64,000 bases of DNA from Egibacteraceae bacterium (GCA_030447925.1 JAUJNX010000006.1:145820-209819), one strand, 5' to 3'; shown: positions 6,769 to 16,266, numbered from the stretch's first letter. Notes: a model not told the origin generated them from the letters alone. Numbers and translations: made by a program.

Positions 6769-9700
6769 GTGCCCGATTCGTTCGCCCACCTGCACGTCCA
6801 CACCGAGTACTCGATGCTCGACGGGGCGAGCCGGGTCGACGCGCTCATGGCCCGCGCCGCGCAGCTGGAGATGCCCGCGGTCGCCATCACCGACCACGGC
6901 GTCATGTTCGGGGCGATCGACTTCTACCGGGCGGGCCAGAAGCACGGGGTGAAGCCGATCATCGGCTCGGAGGTCTACATGGCCCCCGAGAGCCGGTTCA
7001 CCAAGGGCAACCGCCGCCAGGGCGACGAGCCGTACTTCCACCTCACCCTGCTCGCGGAGAACCAGCAGGGCTACGCCAACCTCATGAAGCTCGTGAGCCG
7101 CGCCTACCTCGAGGGCTACTGGTACAAGCCGCGGGCGGACAAGGAGCTGCTCAAGGAGCTGTCCGACGGCCTCATCTGCCTGTCGGGGTGCCTGGGCGCG
7201 GAGGTCAACCAGCACCTGCTGGCGGGCAGGAGGCGGGAGGCGCGCGAGGCCGCCGCCTGGTACCGCGACGTCTTCGGCCCCGACCGCTACTTCATCGAGC
7301 TGCAGGACCACGACATCCCCGAGCAGCACGCCACCAACGGCGAGCTCATCGCCATCGCGCAGGACCTCGGCCTGGGTCTGGTCGTCACCAACGACAGCCA
7401 CTACACCGACCAGGCCGACCACGAGGCTCACGACGCGCTGCTGTGCATCCAGACCGGGTCGCTCAAGGCCGACGAGAACCGCTTCCGGTTCAAGGGCGAC
7501 CAGTTCTACGTCAAGCCGCCCGCGCAGATGCAGGCGCTGTTCCCCGACCATCCCGAGACCTGGCGCAACACCCTGGCGATCGCGGAGCGCTGCGACGTCA
7601 CCATCGAGTTCGGCACCCACCACCTGCCGCGCTTCCCGGTGCCGGAGGGCCGCACCGAGGCCGAGGAGCTGCGCCACAAGGTCGAGCAGGGCGCGCGGCG
7701 GCGCTACGGCGACGTCCTGTCCGACGAGGTCCGCGCGCGGCTGGACCACGAGCTGCGCGTCATCGAGCAGATGGGCTTCCCGGCCTACTTCCTGATCGTC
7801 GCCGACCTCTGCGAGTACGCGCGGTCCGCCGGCATCCGCGTCGGCCCCGGCCGCGGGTCGGCGGCGGGTTGCGCGGTCGCCTACGTCACCGGCATCACCG
7901 ACCTGGACCCGATCGCCCACGGCCTGATCTTCGAGCGCTTCCTCAACCCCGAGCGCGTGTCGATGCCCGACATCGACATGGACTTCGACGAGCGCCGGCG
8001 CGGCGAGATGATCCGCTACGCGACCGAGAAGTACGGCGACGACCGCGTCGCGCAGATCGTCACCTTCTCCACCATCAAGGCCAAGCAGGCGATCAAGGAC
8101 AGCGCCCGCGTCCTGGGCTACCCGTACGGCTTCGGGGACCGGCTGGCCAAGATGATGCCGCCCCCGGTGCTCGGCAAGGACTACCCCCTGGCCAAGGCGC
8201 GCGAGCTGTCCGCGGAGCTGCGCGGCGCCTGGGAGACCGAACCGGACGCGAAGAAGGTCCTGGACACCGCGCTGTCGCTGGAGGGCCTGCGCCGCCAGCA
8301 CTCGATCCACGCCGCGGGCGTGGTCATCTCCGACGAGCCGATCGTCGAGCACGCCCCAGTCCTGCGCCTGGAGGCGGACGGCGAGATCGTCACGCAGTAC
8401 GACGGCGGCATGGTCGAGGCCATCGGCCTGCTGAAGATGGACTTCCTCGGCCTGCGCAACCTGACCGTCATCACCGACGCGCTGCGCCACATCGAGACCA
8501 CCACCGGGCGCACGGTCGTCATCGAGGACCTGCCCCTCGACGACGGGCCCACCTACCGGATGCTGTCGACGGGCGACACCGACGGGGTGTTCCAGCTCGA
8601 CTCGCCCGGCATGAAGGCGCTGGTCCGCCAGCTCAAGCCCGACACCTTCGACGACATCGTCGCCCTGCTGGCGCTGTACCGGCCGGGCCCGATGGCCGCC
8701 GGGCTGCACGTCGAGTACGCCAAGCGCAAGCACGGGCTGTCCAAGGTCACCTACCCGCACCCCGACCTCGAGGACATCCTGTCCTCGTCCTACGGGATCC
8801 TGGTCTACCAGGAGCAGGTGCTGCAGATCGCCCAGCGCATCGCGGGCTTCTCGCTGGGCCAGGCCGACCTGCTGCGCCGCGCCATCGGCAAGAAGAAGCT
8901 CAAGGAGATGGAGGCCCAGAAGGCCGCCTTCCTCGAGGGCACGGTCGTCCAGGGCTACGACCGCAAGCTCGGCGTCGACCTGTGGGACCTCATCGAGGGC
9001 TTCGCCGACTACGCCTTCAACAAGTCCCACTCCGCGGGCTACGGCCTGGTCAGCTACCAGACGGCGTGGCTCAAGGCCAACCACCCGGTCGAGTACATGG
9101 CCGCGCTGCTCACCTCGGTGAAGGGCAACAAGGACCGACTGCCGCTGTACCTGGGCACCTGCCGATCGATGGGGCTGACGGTCCTGCCCCCCGACGTCAA
9201 CACCAGCGAGATGGACTTCGCCCCGGTGCCCGGCCAGCCCACCCAGATCCGCTTCGGCCTGTCGGCGGTCCGCAACGTCGGCGAGCAGGTCGTCGAACAG
9301 ATCCTCGTCGCCCGCCGCGCCGGCGGGCCGTTCCGCGACTTCGCCGACTTCGCCCGCCGCGCCGACGCGAACTGCCTGAACCGGCGGACCGTGGAGTCGC
9401 TCATCAAGGCGGGGGCGTTCGAGTCGCTCGGCCACCCGCGCAAGGGGCTGCTGCAGGTCTTCGAGGCCGTCTGCGAGCAGGCGGTCGCCACCAAGCGCGC
9501 GGAGAGCGAGGGCCAGTTCTCGCTGTTCGCCGAGGCCGGCCCGGCCGCCGCCCCCATGGAGGAGGCGCTCGTGGTTCCGGCGCTGGAGTACGACAAGCGC
9601 GAGCTGCTGGCCGCCGAGCGCGAGATGCTGGGCCTGTACGTCTCCGACCACCCGCTGCTGGGCCTGGAGCGGCTGCTGTCGGACCTGTCGACCGGCTCGA

Positions 9701-10215
9701 TCGACCGGGTGGTGGAGGAGAACCCGACGGGGCAGACGACCCTCGCCGGGATCCTCATGGGCATCACCAAGAAGTACACGAAGAAGGGCGAGCCTTACGT
9801 CACCGCGGCGCTGGAGGACCTGCGCGGGTCGATCGAGGTCATCTTCTTCCCGTCGACCTACGCGGCGTTCGGCGAGCTACTCGTCGAGGACGCCGTGGTC
9901 TGCGTCACGGGCCGCCTGGACGGCGGCGAGACCCCCAAGCTGATCGCCATGGAGGTCAGCCAGCCGGACCTGTCGGAGGCGACGGCGGCGCCCCTGGAGC
10001 TGGTGCTCGCGCCGCAGCAGTGCACCGACGCCGTCGTGGGGCGGATGGCGGGGATCCTGGCCGAGCACCGCGGCGTGGTCGGGGTGCACGTCACGCTGCG
10101 GTCCGGCAGCGGCCGGGCCACGCGCCTGCGCCTGGCCGACGACCACGCCGTCGCCCGCGGGCCGGGCCTGTTCGCCGAGCTCAAGGCCCTCCTGGGCGCC
10201 GACGCCGTGCGCTGA
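6769..10215 (+). CDS. dnaE: DNA polymerase III alpha subunit (DnaE1)
   Basis: Replicative DNA polymerase catalytic subunit. The 1148 residues show an N-terminal PHP domain (HLHVHTEYSMLDGA, residues 7-20), then the C-family polymerase core. GPGRGSAAGCAVAYV lies near 360 and the catalytic aspartates in MPDIDMDFDERRRGEM near 400. A helix-hairpin-helix and beta-clamp-binding region follow, then an OB fold near 985-1065 (GILMGITKKYTKKGEPY). I chose GTG 6769, five bases after GGAGG (6759-6763), over GTG 6718, because homologous sequence begins at PDSFAHLHVH. It is intact and uninterrupted. Confidence 0.96.
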   Translation: MPDSFAHLHVHTEYSMLDGASRVDALMARAAQLEMPAVAITDHGVMFGAIDFYRAGQKHGVKPIIGSEVYMAPESRFTKGNRRQGDEPYFHLTLLAENQQGYANLMKLVSRAYLEGYWYKPRADKELLKELSDGLICLSGCLGAEVNQHLLAGRRREAREAAAWYRDVFGPDRYFIELQDHDIPEQHATNGELIAIAQDLGLGLVVTNDSHYTDQADHEAHDALLCIQTGSLKADENRFRFKGDQFYVKPPAQMQALFPDHPETWRNTLAIAERCDVTIEFGTHHLPRFPVPEGRTEAEELRHKVEQGARRRYGDVLSDEVRARLDHELRVIEQMGFPAYFLIVADLCEYARSAGIRVGPGRGSAAGCAVAYVTGITDLDPIAHGLIFERFLNPERVSMPDIDMDFDERRRGEMIRYATEKYGDDRVAQIVTFSTIKAKQAIKDSARVLGYPYGFGDRLAKMMPPPVLGKDYPLAKARELSAELRGAWETEPDAKKVLDTALSLEGLRRQHSIHAAGVVISDEPIVEHAPVLRLEADGEIVTQYDGGMVEAIGLLKMDFLGLRNLTVITDALRHIETTTGRTVVIEDLPLDDGPTYRMLSTGDTDGVFQLDSPGMKALVRQLKPDTFDDIVALLALYRPGPMAAGLHVEYAKRKHGLSKVTYPHPDLEDILSSSYGILVYQEQVLQIAQRIAGFSLGQADLLRRAIGKKKLKEMEAQKAAFLEGTVVQGYDRKLGVDLWDLIEGFADYAFNKSHSAGYGLVSYQTAWLKANHPVEYMAALLTSVKGNKDRLPLYLGTCRSMGLTVLPPDVNTSEMDFAPVPGQPTQIRFGLSAVRNVGEQVVEQILVARRAGGPFRDFADFARRADANCLNRRTVESLIKAGAFESLGHPRKGLLQVFEAVCEQAVATKRAESEGQFSLFAEAGPAAAPMEEALVVPALEYDKRELLAAEREMLGLYVSDHPLLGLERLLSDLSTGSIDRVVEENPTGQTTLAGILMGITKKYTKKGEPYVTAALEDLRGSIEVIFFPSTYAAFGELLVEDAVVCVTGRLDGGETPKLIAMEVSQPDLSEATAAPLELVLAPQQCTDAVVGRMAGILAEHRGVVGVHVTLRSGSGRATRLRLADDHAVARGPGLFAELKALLGADAVR

Positions 10216-10262
10216 CGCCGCGGGTGACGTTTGGGTCGGGACCCGTGGGCTAGGGGTGGGTC

Positions 10263-10484
10263 ATGCAGATTCCCAAGGACCAGATCATCGACCTCATCAA
10301 GAACCAGATGGGGCAGGACAAGGCGCAGGAAGCGGACCAGCAGCTCCCCGGCCAGGTCGACACCGACAACCCGGAGCACCAGAACCTGCTCCAGAAGTTC
10401 GGCGTCAATCCGCAGGACCTCATCGCCAAGTTCATGGGCGGCGGCGGGGGCGGCGGGGGCATGAACATCCCCGGCCTCTCCTAG
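10263..10484 (+). CDS. Small acidic protein with glycine run, unknown
   Basis: A 73-residue soluble protein I cannot assign. An amphipathic N-terminus (MQIPKDQIIDLIKNQMG) leads to an acidic, Gln-rich middle, a second short helix (NPQDLIAKFMG) and a run of glycines before MNIPGLS. TAGGGG lies six bases before the ATG, consistent with a leaderless transcript. It stands alone between dnaE and the convergent tag gene. Codon use matches the genome, so it is probably a real, native small gene. Confidence 0.65.
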   Translation: MQIPKDQIIDLIKNQMGQDKAQEADQQLPGQVDTDNPEHQNLLQKFGVNPQDLIAKFMGGGGGGGGMNIPGLS

Positions 10485-10493
10485 CTCCGACCC

Positions 10494-11108
10494 TCAGGCG
10501 CCCTGCGGCCCGCTCCCGTCCGGGGGCGGGCCGCCGGCGTGGCGGACCCAGCAGGCGGCCAGGTGGTCGTCGACGACCCCGCACGCCTGCATGAGGGCGT
10601 AGAGCGTGGTCGGCCCGACGAACCGGAACCCGCGGCGCTTGAGCTCCTTGGACAGCGCCGCCGACTCCGGCGTGCTGGCCGGTACGTCGGCGAAGGCGGC
10701 CGGCGCCGGGCGGGGCGGGGGCTGGGCGGACCAGATCAGGTCGGCCAGGCTGGTGCCCTCCAGGGCGAGCTGCGCGCGGGCGTTGCCGATGGTGGCCTCG
10801 ATCTTGGCGCGGTTGCGCACGATGCCGGCGTCGGCCAGCAGCCGGTCGACGTCGGCGGGGCCGAAGGCCGCGACCCGCTCGGGGTCGAAGCCCGCGAAGG
10901 CGGCCCGGAAGCCGTCGCGCTTGCGCAGGATGGTCAGCCACGACAGGCCGGACTGGAAGCCCTCCAGGCAGAGCTTCTCGAACAGGCGGACCTCGTCGCG
11001 GACGGGCTGGCCCCACTCCTGGTCGTGGTAGCGCAGGTAGTCGGGGTCGGGGCCCGCCCAGCCGCAGCGGACCTGCCCGTCGGGGCCGGTGACCAGGTCG
11101 GGGATCAC
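10494..11108 (-). CDS. tag: DNA-3-methyladenine glycosylase I
   Basis: Base-excision repair enzyme that removes 3-methyladenine from DNA. The 204 residues begin at GTG 11108, which overlaps the lgt stop as GTGA. Family hallmarks are RCGWAGPDPDYLRYHDQEWG near the N-terminus (the Cys helps bind Zn), LCLEGFQSGLSWLTILRKR, AGIVRNRAKIEATIGNA and the C-terminal DDHLAACWVRH with a metal-binding His/Cys set. Downstream of lgt in the same minus-strand operon. Complete. Confidence 0.93.
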   Translation of the reverse strand: MIPDLVTGPDGQVRCGWAGPDPDYLRYHDQEWGQPVRDEVRLFEKLCLEGFQSGLSWLTILRKRDGFRAAFAGFDPERVAAFGPADVDRLLADAGIVRNRAKIEATIGNARAQLALEGTSLADLIWSAQPPPRPAPAAFADVPASTPESAALSKELKRRGFRFVGPTTLYALMQACGVVDDHLAACWVRHAGGPPPDGSGPQGA

Positions 11109-11941
11109 GGCACGGGCTGGGCGACCGGGTCCTGCACCTCGGCGGGCGGCGCCGGCCGCCGCCGCGACCAGATCACCAGGCCGATGGTGGCGGCCACGAT
11201 CACGGCCAGCGACACCCAGGCGTTGCGCGACAGGCCGAGGAACCGGAAGGTCGTGTCGGTGCGGATCAGCTCCAGCAGGAAGCGCATGACCGCGTAGCCG
11301 ATGGCGTAGACCAGCCCGAGGGCCCCCTTGGGCAGGACCCCGCGCCGGTCCAGCCACAGCAGCGCCGTGCCGAGGCCGAGGTTCCACAGCGACTCGTACA
11401 GGAACGTCGGGTGGAACGAGTCGAACTCGGCGAAGCGCTCGACGCGCCGCTCCGGGTCGATGCGCACCGCCCACGGCAGGTCGGTGGGCGTGCCGTAGAG
11501 CTCCTGGTTGAAGTAGTTGCCCCAGCGGCCGATCGCCTGCGCGAACGGGACGGCCGGCGCGGCGGCGTCGAAGAACGCCGGGATGTCGCCGCCGGCGCGG
11601 CGCAGGAGCCACACGACGGCGATCGCGCCGAACAGCAGCCCGCCGAACAGCGCGAGCCCGCCCTCCCAGATGGCCAGGATGTCGAGGGGGTTGGCCAGGA
11701 AGTAGTCCAGGCGCGGGGTGACGTAGCCCAGCCGCGCGCCGAGGAAGCCCAGGCCGACGGCCTTGAGGGCCACGTCGTCGGCGACCTCGGCGTCCCCGCC
11801 CTTGGCCGCGTACCGCCGGCGGGTCATCGTCATCGCCACCAGCACGCCGGTGGCGATGAGGATGCCGTAGAAGCGGATGTCCAGCGGGCCGATCTCGATG
11901 CGGTCCAGCGGTGGCGGCGGGATCGCCGCGAGCAGGTCCAC
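11105..11941 (-). CDS. lgt: Prolipoprotein diacylglyceryl transferase
   Basis: Membrane enzyme that attaches diacylglycerol to the lipobox cysteine of prolipoproteins, the step before LspA cleavage. The 278 residues hold about seven membrane helices. The Lgt signature appears as GRWGNYFNQELYG near residues 145-157, with the IRFYGILIATGVL helix (containing the conserved Tyr) near 25-37. It starts at GTG 11941, directly after the LON-domain gene stop, and its own stop overlaps the tag start. Complete and expected to be essential. Confidence 0.95.
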   Translation of the reverse strand: MDLLAAIPPPPLDRIEIGPLDIRFYGILIATGVLVAMTMTRRRYAAKGGDAEVADDVALKAVGLGFLGARLGYVTPRLDYFLANPLDILAIWEGGLALFGGLLFGAIAVVWLLRRAGGDIPAFFDAAAPAVPFAQAIGRWGNYFNQELYGTPTDLPWAVRIDPERRVERFAEFDSFHPTFLYESLWNLGLGTALLWLDRRGVLPKGALGLVYAIGYAVMRFLLELIRTDTTFRFLGLSRNAWVSLAVIVAATIGLVIWSRRRPAPPAEVQDPVAQPVP

Positions 11942-11942
11942 G

Positions 11943-12587
11943 TCAGTTGAGCTCCGCGCCGCCCGGCCCCGGCGGGCGCAGCGACCCCACCGTCCCGAAG
12001 TGCTTCATCAGTCCCGCCTCCCGTCGCAGGAGCCGTAGCGTCGCGTCCAGGCGGGCGGCCGTCGAATCGAGCTCCAGGAGGCGCTGCTGCTCGGGGACCT
12101 CGACCTGCGCGGCAGCCGCGGCGAGGTAGGCGAGGCCGTCGGGGTCCGACGGGACGCGGGCGAGCAGCTCGCCGGGCGCGCCGAGCGAGGCGAGGTAGGG
12201 GACCAGCAGCTCGCGCAGCCGCCGGGCGCGCGCGGCGTCCTGCGGGCCGGTCGGGCCGTCCTCGAGCAGGTCGACGCGGGCGCGCAGGTACGGCGCGGGC
12301 TCCAGGACCTCGCGGACGCGGAAGCGGCGGCTGCCGCGCGTGACGATGTCGGACCGCCCGTCGGGCAGCTCGGCGACGTGCTCGATCTCGGCGACGGTCC
12401 CGACGGAGAAGATCTCCGACGCGCCGCCCCCCTCGGCCCGGCCGGCGCGGATCGCGACGACGCCGAAGCGGCGCCCGCCCTCCAGGCAGTCCGCGAGCAT
12501 CCGGCGGTAGCGGACCTCGAAGACGTGCAGGGGCAGCTGCCGTCCGGGGAACAGCACGAGGTGCAGGGGGAACAGGGGCAGCTCCAT
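11943..12587 (-). CDS. LON substrate-binding (PUA-like) domain protein
   Basis: Stand-alone version of the N-terminal domain of Lon protease; it lacks the ATPase and protease parts. Its molecular role is unknown. Typical motifs are ELPLFPLHLVLFPGRQLPLHVFE at the start, then FGVVAIRAG, VGTVAEIEHVAELPDGR and GSRRFRVREVL. I start it at ATG 12587 rather than 12593 because TACCCT (12601-12596 on the minus strand) is eight bases from 12587 and only two from 12593. It leads the LON-lgt-tag run and is divergent from the his operon. Confidence 0.85.
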   Translation of the reverse strand: MELPLFPLHLVLFPGRQLPLHVFEVRYRRMLADCLEGGRRFGVVAIRAGRAEGGGASEIFSVGTVAEIEHVAELPDGRSDIVTRGSRRFRVREVLEPAPYLRARVDLLEDGPTGPQDAARARRLRELLVPYLASLGAPGELLARVPSDPDGLAYLAAAAAQVEVPEQQRLLELDSTAARLDATLRLLRREAGLMKHFGTVGSLRPPGPGGAELN

Positions 12588-12595
12588 CCCCATAC

Positions 12596-12639
12596 AGGGT
12601 AGGCCGCGATCGCGGCCGGCCGCGGGCCGCCGCTACAGT
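12596..12639. promoter_or_regulatory. Divergent leaderless promoters (LON-domain gene / his operon)
   Basis: On the minus strand TACCCT occupies 12601-12596, eight bases before ATG 12587. On the plus strand TACAGT occupies 12634-12639, seven bases before ATG 12647. The latter would start the his mRNA on the first codon of the upstream mini-ORF rather than on hisD itself. Confidence 0.45.
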
Positions 12640-12646
12640 GCCGACC

Positions 12647-12712
12647 ATGACCGCTTCGACAGCGCGGAGCGGCGGGCGCCGCGGGACCGGCTCCGCCCGC
12701 CGCCGCCGGTGA
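12647..12712 (+). CDS. Candidate 21-codon upstream ORF coupled to hisD
   Basis: ATG 12647 opens 21 codons ending in TGA at 12710-12712. That stop overlaps the hisD start as GTGA. The peptide is basic and ends in four arginines; it contains no histidine, so it is not a classical his attenuation leader. A TACAGT hexamer seven bases upstream makes its ATG the likely 5' end of the mRNA. hisD has no strong Shine-Dalgarno of its own, so termination-reinitiation could supply it. Not proven to be translated. Confidence 0.4.
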   Translation: MTASTARSGGRRGTGSARRRR

Positions 12713-13989
12713 TCGCCCTGCTGGACCTGCGCGGGGACCGCAGCGACCCGTCCGACCGGCTGCCCCGCGCCGACGCCGCCGCGGTGGCCGCGGTGCGCGC
12801 GACCGTGGCCGAGGTGCTCGCGTCGGTCCGCGCCGACGGCGACGCCGCGGTCGCGCGCTGGACCAAGGAGTTCGACGGCTTCGACGGCGACCTGGTCGTG
12901 GACCCGCAGGCGGCGCGCGACGCGCTGGACGGCCTGGACCCCGCGCTGCGCGCGGCGCTGGACCGCATGGTCGACCAGGTGCGCTGGTTCGCCGAGCGCA
13001 GCCGCCCCGCCGACTGGCGCGAGGCGCGCGACGGCGCCGTCCTGGGCGTCACCCACCACCCGCTGCGGCGGGTGGGCGCCTACGTCCCCGGCGGCCGCGC
13101 GCCGCTGGTGTCCACGGTGGTCATGACCGTGGTCCCCGCGCGCGTCGCGGGCGTCGACGAGGTCGTGCTGTGCACCCCGCCCGGGCGCGACGGCCGGGTG
13201 CACCCCGGCATCCTCGCGGCCGCGGCGCTCACCGGGGTCGACCGCATCGTCCGCGTCGGCGGCGCGCAGGCGGTCGCGGCGATGGCCTACGGCACCGGCG
13301 CGGTGCCGCGCTGCGACAAGGTCGTCGGACCCGGCAACGTGTTCGTCGCCGAGGCCAAGCAGCAGGTCGCCGCGCAGGGCGCGTGCGGGATCGACCTCCC
13401 CGCGGGCGTGACAGAGGTCGCCGTCGTCGCCGACGACACCGCCGACCCGCGTGTGGTGGCCGCGGACCTCGTCGGCCAGGCCGAGCACGACCCGCTGGTC
13501 ACCGCGCTGCTCATCACCCCGTCGCCCGGCCTGGCCGACGCGGTGCGCGCGGTGCTGCCCGAGGAGGTCGCCGCGGCGCGCCACGCCGACCGCATCCGCG
13601 CCGCGCTGGCGGGCCAGGGCGCCGCGATCCTCGTTGACGACCTCGACCACGCGGTGCAGGTGGCCGACGCCTTCGCCGCGGAGCACCTCGAGGTCCTCAC
13701 CGCCGACGCCGCCGCCGTGGCCGCGCGCGTGCGCGCCGCGGGGGTCGTGTTCGTCGGGCCATGGTCGCCGGTCAGCGTCGGGGACTACGGGGTCGGGCCC
13801 AACCACACGCTGCCCACCGGGGGCGCGGCGCGCTTCGCCGGCGGGCTGCGCACCGCGGACTTCCTCGTGCCGGTCAACTGGGTCGAGCTGGACCGCGCCG
13901 GCCTGGCGGCCGCCGCGCCGGTGGTCGACGCCCTGGCCGCGGCCGAGGACCTGCCCGCCCACGCCCGCGCCGTCGAGGTCCGCCGATGA
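12709..13989 (+). CDS. hisD: Histidinol dehydrogenase
   Basis: Zn-dependent enzyme that oxidises L-histidinol to L-histidine in two NAD-linked steps, the end of the pathway. The 426 residues match the family. Visible hallmarks are [53 protein letters not shown], a metal and base His in QAEHDP (about 259), EHLEVLT, and the [12 protein letters not shown]is near 365. The GTG start lies inside the GTGA overlap with the 21-codon upstream ORF. First large gene of the his operon; the hisC start overlaps its stop as ATGA. Confidence 0.96.
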   Translation: MIALLDLRGDRSDPSDRLPRADAAAVAAVRATVAEVLASVRADGDAAVARWTKEFDGFDGDLVVDPQAARDALDGLDPALRAALDRMVDQVRWFAERSRPADWREARDGAVLGVTHHPLRRVGAYVPGGRAPLVSTVVMTVVPARVAGVDEVVLCTPPGRDGRVHPGILAAAALTGVDRIVRVGGAQAVAAMAYGTGAVPRCDKVVGPGNVFVAEAKQQVAAQGACGIDLPAGVTEVAVVADDTADPRVVAADLVGQAEHDPLVTALLITPSPGLADAVRAVLPEEVAAARHADRIRAALAGQGAAILVDDLDHAVQVADAFAAEHLEVLTADAAAVAARVRAAGVVFVGPWSPVSVGDYGVGPNHTLPTGGAARFAGGLRTADFLVPVNWVELDRAGLAAAAPVVDALAAAEDLPAHARAVEVRR

Positions 13990-15047
13990 CCGCTGCCCGC
14001 GTCCCCGTCCGCGACGACCTCGTCGGCGTCGTCGCCTACGGCGCCCCCCAGCTGGACGTCGCCGTGCGGCTCAACGTCAACGAGACGCCCTGGCCGCCGC
14101 CCCCGAAGTACACCGAGCTGCTCGCCGCGCGCATCGCGGAGTTGGACCTGAACCGCTACCCCGACCGCCGTGCGACGGCGCTGCGCACCGCGCTGGGGGA
14201 GCGGGCCGGGCTCCCGCCGACGCGGGTGTGGACGGCGAACGGGTCCAACGAGGTCCTGGTCCAGCTGTTCCAGGCCTACGGCGGTCCCGGCCGGCGGGTG
14301 CTGCTGTTCACCCCCGGCTACTCCGCGCACCCGCTGCTGGCGCGGGTGGCCACCACCGACAGCGTCACCGCGCCGCTGGACGCCGACCTGCGCCTGTCCC
14401 CGGCCACCGCCGCGGCGGCGGTGGCCAAGCGCGAGCCGGAGATCGTCTGCGTCGCCAACCCCAACAACCCGACCGGCCTGCCCGTCGGCCTGGACACCGT
14501 GCGGGCGCTGCACGACGCGGGCGACGGGCTGGTCGTCATCGACGAGGCCTACGTCGAGTTCGGCGCGACCAGCGCCGTCGCCCTGCTCGACGAGCTGCCG
14601 CGCCTGGTGGTCACGCGCACGTTCTCCAAGGCCTGGCGCATGGCCGGGCTGCGCCTGGGCTACCTGTACGGGCCGGAGTGGGTCGTGGACGACCTGCGCA
14701 AGGTCCGCCTGCCCTACCACCTGGACGCGCTCACCCAGACCGCCGGCCTCGTCGCCTGCGAGCTGGCCGACGAGGTCACCGCCCACATCCCGGCGCTCGT
14801 CGCCGAGCGCGAGCGCCTCGCCGGGCTGCTCGCGGCCGTCCCGGGCGTCGAGGTGTTCGACTCGGCCGCCAACTTCCTGCTGTTCCGCACCGGCGTCGCG
14901 GACCTGTTCGACCGCCTGCTCGCCCGCGGCGTGCTGGTGCGCGACTTCTCCCGCGTCGCGCGCCTGGAGGGCTGCCTGCGCGTGACCGTCGGCACCCCGG
15001 AGGAGGACGACGTGTTCCTGGCCGCGCTGCGGGAGTCACTCGCGTGA
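13986..15047 (+). CDS. hisC: Histidinol-phosphate aminotransferase
   Basis: PLP-dependent fold-type I aminotransferase that makes histidinol phosphate from imidazole-acetol phosphate. The 353 residues show RLNVNETPWPPP, NRYPDRR, the PNNPTGLPVG segment, VIDEAYVEF (the PLP-ring Asp) and the Schiff-base lysine in RTFSKAWRMAGLRLGY near 215. It starts at ATG 13986 in an ATGA overlap with hisD and ends in a GTGA overlap with hisB. Some HisC proteins also act on aromatic substrates, but the position in the his operon supports this role. Confidence 0.95.
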   Translation: MTAARVPVRDDLVGVVAYGAPQLDVAVRLNVNETPWPPPPKYTELLAARIAELDLNRYPDRRATALRTALGERAGLPPTRVWTANGSNEVLVQLFQAYGGPGRRVLLFTPGYSAHPLLARVATTDSVTAPLDADLRLSPATAAAAVAKREPEIVCVANPNNPTGLPVGLDTVRALHDAGDGLVVIDEAYVEFGATSAVALLDELPRLVVTRTFSKAWRMAGLRLGYLYGPEWVVDDLRKVRLPYHLDALTQTAGLVACELADEVTAHIPALVAERERLAGLLAAVPGVEVFDSAANFLLFRTGVADLFDRLLARGVLVRDFSRVARLEGCLRVTVGTPEEDDVFLAALRESLA

Positions 15048-15625
15048 CCCGGGTCGGGGAGGTCGCGCGCGACACCAGGGAGACGCGGGTGTCGGTCCGG
15101 GTCGGCCTGGACGGGCCCGCGCGCACCGACGTCGCGACGGGGGTGCCGTTCTTCGACCACATGCTCGACCAGCTCGGGCGCCACGGGCGGCTGGACCTGC
15201 ACGTGCGCACCGAGGGCGACCTGGAGGTCGACGCCCACCACACCGTCGAGGACACCGGCATCGCGCTGGGCCAGGCGCTCGCGCAGGCGCTGGGGGACAA
15301 GGCGGGGGTCGAGCGCTTCGGCGACGCGACCGTGCCGATCGACGAGGCCCTCGCGCGCGTCGCCGTCGACCTGTCGGGCCGGCCCTACCTGGTGTACGAC
15401 GCCGACACCCCGGTGGCGCTGGTGGGCACCTACGAGACCTCGCTGACCAAGCACTTCTTCGAGGCGCTGGTCGCCAACGCGCGCATCACCCTGCACGTGC
15501 GCAAACTGGCGGGCGACAACAGCCACCACATCCAGGAGGCCGTGTTCAAGGCGGTGGCGGTCGCGCTGCGCCGCGCGGTCGCCGTCACCGGCACGGACAT
15601 CCCGTCCACGAAGGGCACGCTGTGA
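15044..15625 (+). CDS. hisB: Imidazoleglycerol-phosphate dehydratase
   Basis: Mn-dependent dehydratase for the sixth step of histidine synthesis. This is the monofunctional 193-residue form without a phosphatase domain. Metal-binding motifs are duplicated as expected: FFDHMLDQLGRHG and DAHHTVEDTGIALG in the first half, TKHFFEALVANA and DNSHHIQEAVFKA in the second. It starts at GTG 15044 in a GTGA overlap with hisC, and hisH starts in a GTGA overlap with its stop. Confidence 0.96.
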   Translation: MTRVGEVARDTRETRVSVRVGLDGPARTDVATGVPFFDHMLDQLGRHGRLDLHVRTEGDLEVDAHHTVEDTGIALGQALAQALGDKAGVERFGDATVPIDEALARVAVDLSGRPYLVYDADTPVALVGTYETSLTKHFFEALVANARITLHVRKLAGDNSHHIQEAVFKAVAVALRRAVAVTGTDIPSTKGTL

Positions 15626-16266
15626 GCCACGCGGGAGCGGCCGCGCCGCGCATCGCGGTGCTGGACTACGAGGCGGGCAACCTGCGCTCGGCCGCCAAGG
15701 CGCTGGAGCGCGCCGGCGCCGACGTGACCGTCACCGGCGACGCCGCCGCCGCGGGCGCCGCCGACGCGCTGGTCGTCCCCGGGGTCGGCCACTTCGGCCA
15801 GTGCGTGCGCCAGTTCCGCGCCGCGGGGCTGGAGGGCCTCGTGCGCGACTGGGTCGCCGCCGACCGGCCGCTGCTGGGCATCTGCGTCGGCATGCAGATC
15901 CTCTACGGCTCCTCCGACGAGGACCCCGGCACCGCCGGGCTGGGCGTGCTGCCCGGCCACGTGCGCCGCCTGCCCGCGGACCTGCCCGTGCCGCACATGG
16001 GCTGGAACGTCGTGCGCGCCGTCACCCCCGACCCGCTGATCACCGGCGTGGACGGCGAGCGCTGCTACTTCGTGCACTCCTACTACGCCGACCCGTCCCA
16101 GGCCGACCACGTGGTCGCGACCTGCACGTACGGGCCGTCGTTCCCCGCCGTCGTGCGCGTCGGGTCGGTCGTCGGCACCCAGTTCCACCCCGAGAAGTCC
16201 GCGGGCATCGGCGCCCGCCTGCTCGCGAACTTCGTCGCCACCTCCGCAGCGAGGGTGCTGGCGTGA
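15622..16266 (+). CDS. hisH: Imidazole glycerol phosphate synthase, glutamine amidotransferase subunit
   Basis: Class I glutaminase that feeds ammonia to HisF. The 214 residues carry the triad: Cys in LGICVGMQ near 88, His and Glu in GTQFHPEKSAG near 189-191. LDYEAGNLRSAAKAL at the start is the usual N-terminal strand and helix. It starts at GTG 15622 overlapping the hisB stop. Its stop overlaps a 10-codon mini-ORF that in turn overlaps hisA. Confidence 0.95.
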   Translation: MSHAGAAAPRIAVLDYEAGNLRSAAKALERAGADVTVTGDAAAAGAADALVVPGVGHFGQCVRQFRAAGLEGLVRDWVAADRPLLGICVGMQILYGSSDEDPGTAGLGVLPGHVRRLPADLPVPHMGWNVVRAVTPDPLITGVDGERCYFVHSYYADPSQADHVVATCTYGPSFPAVVRVGSVVGTQFHPEKSAGIGARLLANFVATSAARVLA

